Assembly: GCA_016302525.1 (NCBI GenBank) | Contig: JAEDNJ010000058.1 | Location: forward strand, 1 to 8,973 | Length of the DNA stretch: 8,973 nt | Direction of reading: 5' to 3' | Source: Phascolarctobacterium sp. | GTDB taxonomy: Bacteria; Bacillota; Negativicutes; Acidaminococcales; Acidaminococcaceae | Part shown: piece after piece, positions 5,723-8,973 of the stretch | How the letters are laid out: each line of letters starts with the position of its first letter | Numbering within the stretch: the stretch's first letter is position 1 | The notes under the pieces: generated by a model | What the model was told of the DNA's origin: nothing | The model's database searches: none | What the model saw: only the letters and a program-made list of their open reading frames with translations | Translations under genes and position numbers: made by a program

Positions 5723-6652
5723 ATGGCAATCGTAAAATCCTTCATAGAATTAATCGGTAACACCCCACTTTTAGAATTGACCAATTACGAAGCAGCAAAC
5801 AAATTAGAGGCAACCATCGTTGGTAAGCTGGAATACTTCAATCCTGCGGGCAGCGTTAAAGACCGTGTTGCCAAGGCAATGATTCTGGATGCGGAAGCTA
5901 AGGGTCTCTTAAAGCCCGGCGCTGCGATTATCGAACCCACCAGCGGCAACACTGGCATTGGCTTAGCAGCTGTAGCAGCAGCTCGCGGTTACAAGATTAT
6001 CCTCACCATGCCCGAAACCATGTCCGTAGAACGCCGCAATCTATTAAAGGCCTACGGGGCCCAGGTTGTTCTCACCGATGGTGCTAAGGGTATGAAGGGC
6101 GCTATTGCCAAGGCAGAAGAGTTGGCTAAGGAAATTCCCAACAGCTTCATTCCCAGCCAATTTACCAATCCGGCTAACCCTGCTATCCACTATGCTACCA
6201 CTGGTCCCGAGATTTGGGCTGCTACCGAGGGTAAGGTTGATATTTTCGTAGCTGGCGTCGGCACTGGCGGTACTGTTTCCGGCACTGGCAAATACCTCAA
6301 GGAGCAAAACCCCAATGTCAAGGTTGTTGCTGTAGAGCCTGCTAGCTCCCCTGTACTCTCTAAGGGCGTTGCTGGTCCGCATAAGATTCAAGGTATTGGC
6401 GCTGGCTTCGTCCCAGATACTCTCGATACTGCCATCTATGACGAAATCATTACCATTGAAAACGAAGCAGCCTTCAAGGCTGGCAAGGCTGTAGCTCATG
6501 CTGAAGGTGTGCTGGTAGGCATTTCCTCCGGTGCTGCTGTGGCTGCTGCTACCATTCTGGCGCAACGCCCCGAAAACAAAGGCAAGCTCATTGTAGCCCT
6601 CCTGCCCGATACTGGCGAACGCTATCTGTCCACTCCCTTATATAGCGACTAA
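5723..6652 (+). CDS. cysK: O-acetylserine sulfhydrylase (cysteine synthase A)
   Basis: CysK makes L-cysteine from O-acetylserine and sulfide using PLP, in the cytosol. The 309-residue protein carries the substrate-side IGNTPLLEL (11-19), the PLP lysine Lys46 in NPAGSVKDR (40-48), the PTSGNTG loop (72-78), the phosphate-binding GTGGT (180-184), KIQGIGAGF (221-229), SSGA (268-271) and [10 protein letters not shown] (295-304). Length and motif order fit CysK rather than CysM or cystathionine beta-synthase. The ATG is backed by AAGGAG 9 nt upstream. The gene has its own consensus promoter with a long leader and a strong terminator, so it is a single-gene unit. Many frequent codons (GCT, GGT, AAG, GTT) suggest high expression. 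No serine acetyltransferase gene is adjacent. A 173-codon antisense frame at 6044-6565 is a shadow of this gene. Confidence 0.97.
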   Translation: MAIVKSFIELIGNTPLLELTNYEAANKLEATIVGKLEYFNPAGSVKDRVAKAMILDAEAKGLLKPGAAIIEPTSGNTGIGLAAVAAARGYKIILTMPETMSVERRNLLKAYGAQVVLTDGAKGMKGAIAKAEELAKEIPNSFIPSQFTNPANPAIHYATTGPEIWAATEGKVDIFVAGVGTGGTVSGTGKYLKEQNPNVKVVAVEPASSPVLSKGVAGPHKIQGIGAGFVPDTLDTAIYDEIITIENEAAFKAGKAVAHAEGVLVGISSGAAVAAATILAQRPENKGKLIVALLPDTGERYLSTPLYSD

Positions 6653-6694
6653 GACTGCTTTTATATATAATTATTTGATAATGCTCTCTTTCAA

Positions 6695-6746
6695 GGGCGC
6701 TGACTTGCTTTATGGGCACGTCGGCGCCTCTGTTCTTTTTTACATT
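6695..6746 (+). terminator. cysK terminator
   Basis: GGCGCTGAC (6696-6704) pairs with GTCGGCGCC (6720-6728) over nine positions with one G-U, with a 15-nt loop. A T-rich tail (TGTTCTTTTTT, from 6731) follows. It begins about 43 nt after the cysK stop and just before the next promoter. Confidence 0.8.
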
Positions 6747-6753
6747 CTTTAGC

Positions 6754-6767
6754 TTGCACGCGTGCAA
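6754..6767. promoter_or_regulatory. Perfect 14-bp palindrome over the -35: candidate operator
   Basis: TTGCACGCGTGCAA is a perfect self-complementary 14-mer with no spacer. Its first six bases are the -35 hexamer of the promoter below. A dimeric repressor bound here would block RNA polymerase. The cognate regulator is not in the window. Confidence 0.5.
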
Positions 6768-6782
6768 ATATGGTGCTATAAT
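6754..6782 (+). promoter_or_regulatory. Promoter of the riboswitch / sensor kinase transcript
   Basis: TTGCAC (6754-6759) and a perfect TATAAT (6777-6782) lie 17 nt apart. The start would be at about 6789, some 45 nt before the aptamer. A small hairpin, CCTCT/AGAGG (6808-6812 with 6821-6825), lies between start and aptamer. Confidence 0.8.
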
Positions 6783-6835
6783 TACCTCAGATAGTGATAA
6801 ATTCTCCCCTCTATATTAACAGAGGAGTTATTGCC

Positions 6836-6910
6836 TGTCTTTTGGCAAACCCGACGAAAGTCGGCGACGCAAAGCTATAGGGCCTTTAAAATGGCAGCCA
6901 GTTGCCGACA
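6836..6910 (+). promoter_or_regulatory. Class I cyclic-di-GMP riboswitch (GEMM-I)
   Basis: The aptamer shows the GEMM-I signature in order: GGCAAACC (6844-6851), a 5-bp helix CCGAC-GAAA-GTCGG with the conserved GAAA tetraloop (6851-6864), GACGCAAAGC (6866-6875), the P3 segment GGGCC with its partner TGGCAGCC (about 6880-6898), and GTTGCC (6901-6906). P1 is closed by TGTC/GACA (6836-6839 with 6907-6910). By alignment with the Vibrio Vc2 aptamer, the ligand-contacting positions G20, A47 and C92 correspond to G6844, A6871 and C6905, all conserved. G rather than A at position 20 favours c-di-GMP over cyclic AMP-GMP. It is followed by a terminator and a sensor kinase gene, so it acts in cis on that gene. 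Confidence 0.9.
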
Positions 6911-6957
6911 CGAGCATAGTGTAGCTTTGCTTGTGTTGAAATTATTTGCTTATGACT

Positions 6958-7002
6958 AAAGGCCGTACTGTTTGTCTTGACAGGTAGTGCGGCTTTTATT
7001 TT
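6958..7002 (+). terminator. Riboswitch expression-platform terminator
   Basis: AAAGGCCGTACT (6958-6969) pairs with AGTGCGGCTTTT (6986-6997), 12 pairs including two G-U, followed by ATTTT. It ends about 37 nt before the sensor kinase ATG, so it stops transcription before the gene unless disrupted. The 8-mer TAAAGGCC (6957-6964) at its 5' arm is complementary to 6881-6888 inside the aptamer, a possible antiterminator pairing. Confidence 0.78.
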
Positions 7003-7039
7003 GGCTCTTTTCTTATTGACTTCAAAGGTGGCGTTACTT

Positions 7040-8973
7040 ATGAAACAACACAAGCTTATGCAAAATAAGCTTTATTCCTGCATACTTGCCCTCTTCTTGC
7101 TTGTGTGCGGCACATTCTTAGCCTGCTTAGCAAGACCTCTTGCAGCCTCTGCTGAAACCGTCAAAATGCAGACTATCCGTGTAGGCTATTTTTATCTGCC
7201 CGGTTATCACGAGATCGACGAGCAGGGCTATAGGCGCGGCTACGGCTACGACTTCGTGCAGCGTTTAAAGTTTTACAACAACTGGAAATGTGAATACCTG
7301 GGCTATAACGAAAGCTGGGCCAATGGCTACAAAATGCTGGAGCAGGGAAAAATCGACCTCATGACAGGCGTTGTCCGTCGCCCAGAGCGTTTAGAAAAAT
7401 ATGCCTATAGCAGCAACCCCATAGGCCGCACCAGCACCTCCTTATTTGTGCGCGAAACAGATACGCGCTTTGCTCCCGGCTATTACCAAACCTATAACGG
7501 CATCGTCATCGGTGCCCTGCGTAACGGTGTGAGCACGGCCCAGTTTTTCCGCTTCGCTAAGGAAAAGGGCTTTCACTATAAGCTTATTTATTTCGACCAT
7601 ATGTCGGACCTACTAGAAGCACTGCGCGAAAAAAAGACTGTTGATGCCATAGTAACCCTTGGCACTCGCTATATGGAGCACGAACGCATTCTCGACCAGT
7701 TTAGTTCCGAGTATATTTATGCCATTGTCAAAAAGGGTAATGAAAAGCTGCTGGACCAGATTAATCGTGCCATGTATAAGATGGAATTTGTTAATCCTCT
7801 TTGGCGCCAGGAGCTTTTTGCTAAATACTATATGCCGCGTAAGGGACGAGTGCTGCCTCTTTATGAGGATGAATATGCTTATAGGGCAGATTTTAATGCC
7901 GAAAGAGAGCTCTTAGTCCTGGTTAATCCCGACCGCAGACCCTATTCCTATTATGAGGAGGGCAAGCTTAAGGGTATTTTCCCCAAAATCATGCAGGAGC
8001 TGTCTCACCGCAGCGGTTTAAAGTATAAGTTTCTTCCTGTTAAAAACCGCAAGGAATATCTGGATGCTTTAACCCATCAGCAGGCAGACCTTGTGCTGGA
8101 TATGCCCAAGCTCAATCATCAGGCGGAGCACTTGGGCTATAATTTGTCTGAACCCCTCTTAAGCCCGACCCTGTTCATGCTTAAGCTGCGCGATAATAAC
8201 GAGCAGCCTCAGAGCGTTGCCCTCACCAAGTCTGCTTATGACTATGGACAAAAGCCTGATTATGTGCCAGAGGAGGCCAAGCTTTATCATCTAAACTCTC
8301 TAAAGGACTGCGTTGACGGAGTGCTGGAGGGTAAATATGATGCAACCTATGCCTATGCTTTGCAGGCTCAGGATGCCTTAGCTCAGGATGTGCGCAAAAA
8401 ACTGAAAATGACACTTGTACATTTCAGTCAATTCGATTACTGCATAGGCGTAAAGGCTGACGAAAACTATCTTTTGGCTTCCATTATCAATAAAGGTGTA
8501 GCTAGTGTCAAAGCAAATTATATAGATGAGCTCATAGATGAATACACGGAGCAACAGGTTGCTCCTCCCTTATGGCTCGAAATTGTCAATGACCCCTGGG
8601 CCGTTGCTATTATTGTCTTTGTCGTGTTGGGCAACATCTTTCTCGTGCTCATGCTGTTCATGCGCCGCAAGAACATAAAAATAATCAGCCAAAAGAATCA
8701 GCAGCTCCAAGAGCAGCACAAGCTCTTGCGCCGTGCCCTGGAGCAGGCTCAGGAGAGCAGCAAGGCCAAGTCCGTCTTTCTTAACAGCATGTCGCACGAC
8801 ATCCGCACGCCTATGAATGCCATCATGGGCTTTGCCAAGCTGGCAGAGGAGCAGAGCGATAACACCGCCACCAAGGGCTATCTGCAAAAAATTATGCTCG
8901 CCGGCAAAAATCTGCTAACCCTTGTCAATGATGTGCTTAATATGAGCAGCATTGACAACGGCAAGCTGCAGGT
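7040..8973 (+). CDS. BvgS-like sensor histidine kinase, two periplasmic binding domains (3' end cut by window)
   Basis: This frame is open from the ATG at 7040 to the right edge: 644 complete codons, C-terminus missing. AAAGGTG 9 nt upstream supports the start. Residues 1-38 form a signal peptide or anchor (hydrophobic 11-31, possible cleavage after ASA). Residues about 45-270 and 290-505 look like two tandem solute-binding-protein family 3 domains; the first has IRVGYFYLPGYHE and the typical GKIDLMTGVVRRPERLEKYAYS, the second LLVLVNPDRRPYSYY and QQADLVLDMPK. One membrane helix follows (about 520-540), then a coiled coil (about 547-578) and a HisKA domain with the H-box SHDIRTPMNAIMGF and phospho-acceptor His586. 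The ATPase domain and any receiver or other output domain lie beyond the edge. It probably senses small solutes outside the cytoplasmic membrane. Expression is expected to be set by the c-di-GMP riboswitch upstream. Confidence 0.9.
   Translation, partial: MKQHKLMQNKLYSCILALFLLVCGTFLACLARPLAASAETVKMQTIRVGYFYLPGYHEIDEQGYRRGYGYDFVQRLKFYNNWKCEYLGYNESWANGYKMLEQGKIDLMTGVVRRPERLEKYAYSSNPIGRTSTSLFVRETDTRFAPGYYQTYNGIVIGALRNGVSTAQFFRFAKEKGFHYKLIYFDHMSDLLEALREKKTVDAIVTLGTRYMEHERILDQFSSEYIYAIVKKGNEKLLDQINRAMYKMEFVNPLWRQELFAKYYMPRKGRVLPLYEDEYAYRADFNAERELLVLVNPDRRPYSYYEEGKLKGIFPKIMQELSHRSGLKYKFLPVKNRKEYLDALTHQQADLVLDMPKLNHQAEHLGYNLSEPLLSPTLFMLKLRDNNEQPQSVALTKSAYDYGQKPDYVPEEAKLYHLNSLKDCVDGVLEGKYDATYAYALQAQDALAQDVRKKLKMTLVHFSQFDYCIGVKADENYLLASIINKGVASVKANYIDELIDEYTEQQVAPPLWLEIVNDPWAVAIIVFVVLGNIFLVLMLFMRRKNIKIISQKNQQLQEQHKLLRRALEQAQESSKAKSVFLNSMSHDIRTPMNAIMGFAKLAEEQSDNTATKGYLQKIMLAGKNLLTLVNDVLNMSSIDNGKLQ

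Noticed and set aside
6044..6565. 173-codon antisense frame inside cysK
   Set aside because: It is Ser-rich with no domain, no start signals, and lies fully within a clear CysK frame.
8570..8887. 105-codon antisense frame in the sensor kinase
   Set aside because: It is a shadow of the membrane helix, coiled coil and HisKA codons; no ribosome site or family resemblance.
1..8973. CRISPR array, transposase, insertion-sequence ends, phage genes, tRNA or rRNA
   Set aside because: No regularly spaced repeats, no transposase or integrase motifs, and no tRNA or rRNA signatures were seen on either strand.

Overview
The window looks like chromosomal DNA of an anaerobic, low-to-mid GC bacterium, most likely a diderm Firmicute of the Negativicutes type. 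This is inferred from a [FeFe]-hydrogenase maturase, long AT-rich intergenic regions, consensus sigma-A-like promoters, strong AGGAG-type ribosome binding sites, a GEMM-I riboswitch and a periplasmic-type two-domain sensor kinase. The species cannot be fixed from sequence alone.

Left part (1-5116, minus strand). Four genes read leftward: hydE (HydE, radical SAM), mnmA (tRNA 2-thiouridylase), a COG0523/CobW-family GTPase with a very His-rich metal-binding insert, and purC (SAICAR synthase). mnmA and the CobW gene are 30 nt apart, each with its own Shine-Dalgarno, and form an operon. purC follows 132 nt later with no clear promoter and may be reached by readthrough past weak hairpins. purC ends in a clear hairpin terminator (265-302). 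Left of this a near-consensus leftward promoter (230-258) drives a ~58-nt transcript that ends in a perfect 10-bp stem with a U-tract: a candidate small RNA or attenuator in front of whatever lies beyond the left edge.

Right part (5400-8973, plus strand). A consensus promoter is followed by a ~290-nt leader with repeated, mutually complementary words, then cysK (O-acetylserine sulfhydrylase) and its terminator. After that come a promoter whose -35 lies inside a perfect 14-bp palindrome, a class I cyclic-di-GMP (GEMM-I) riboswitch, an intrinsic terminator, and the start of a large BvgS-like sensor histidine kinase cut by the right edge (two periplasmic solute-binding-like domains, one membrane helix, coiled coil, HisKA H-box).

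The most interesting part is 6754-7040. One strand of the aptamer (6881-6888) is perfectly complementary to the 5' arm of the terminator (6957-6964), and a second stem competes with aptamer helix P1. This gives a concrete model in which c-di-GMP binding favours termination and lowers sensor kinase expression. The other genes are housekeeping or metabolic: purine synthesis, tRNA thiolation, cysteine synthesis, metal handling and hydrogenase cofactor assembly. Three of them (MnmA, HydE, CobW) have Cys-rich metal or Fe-S motifs and cysK supplies cysteine, but a functional link among them is only inference.
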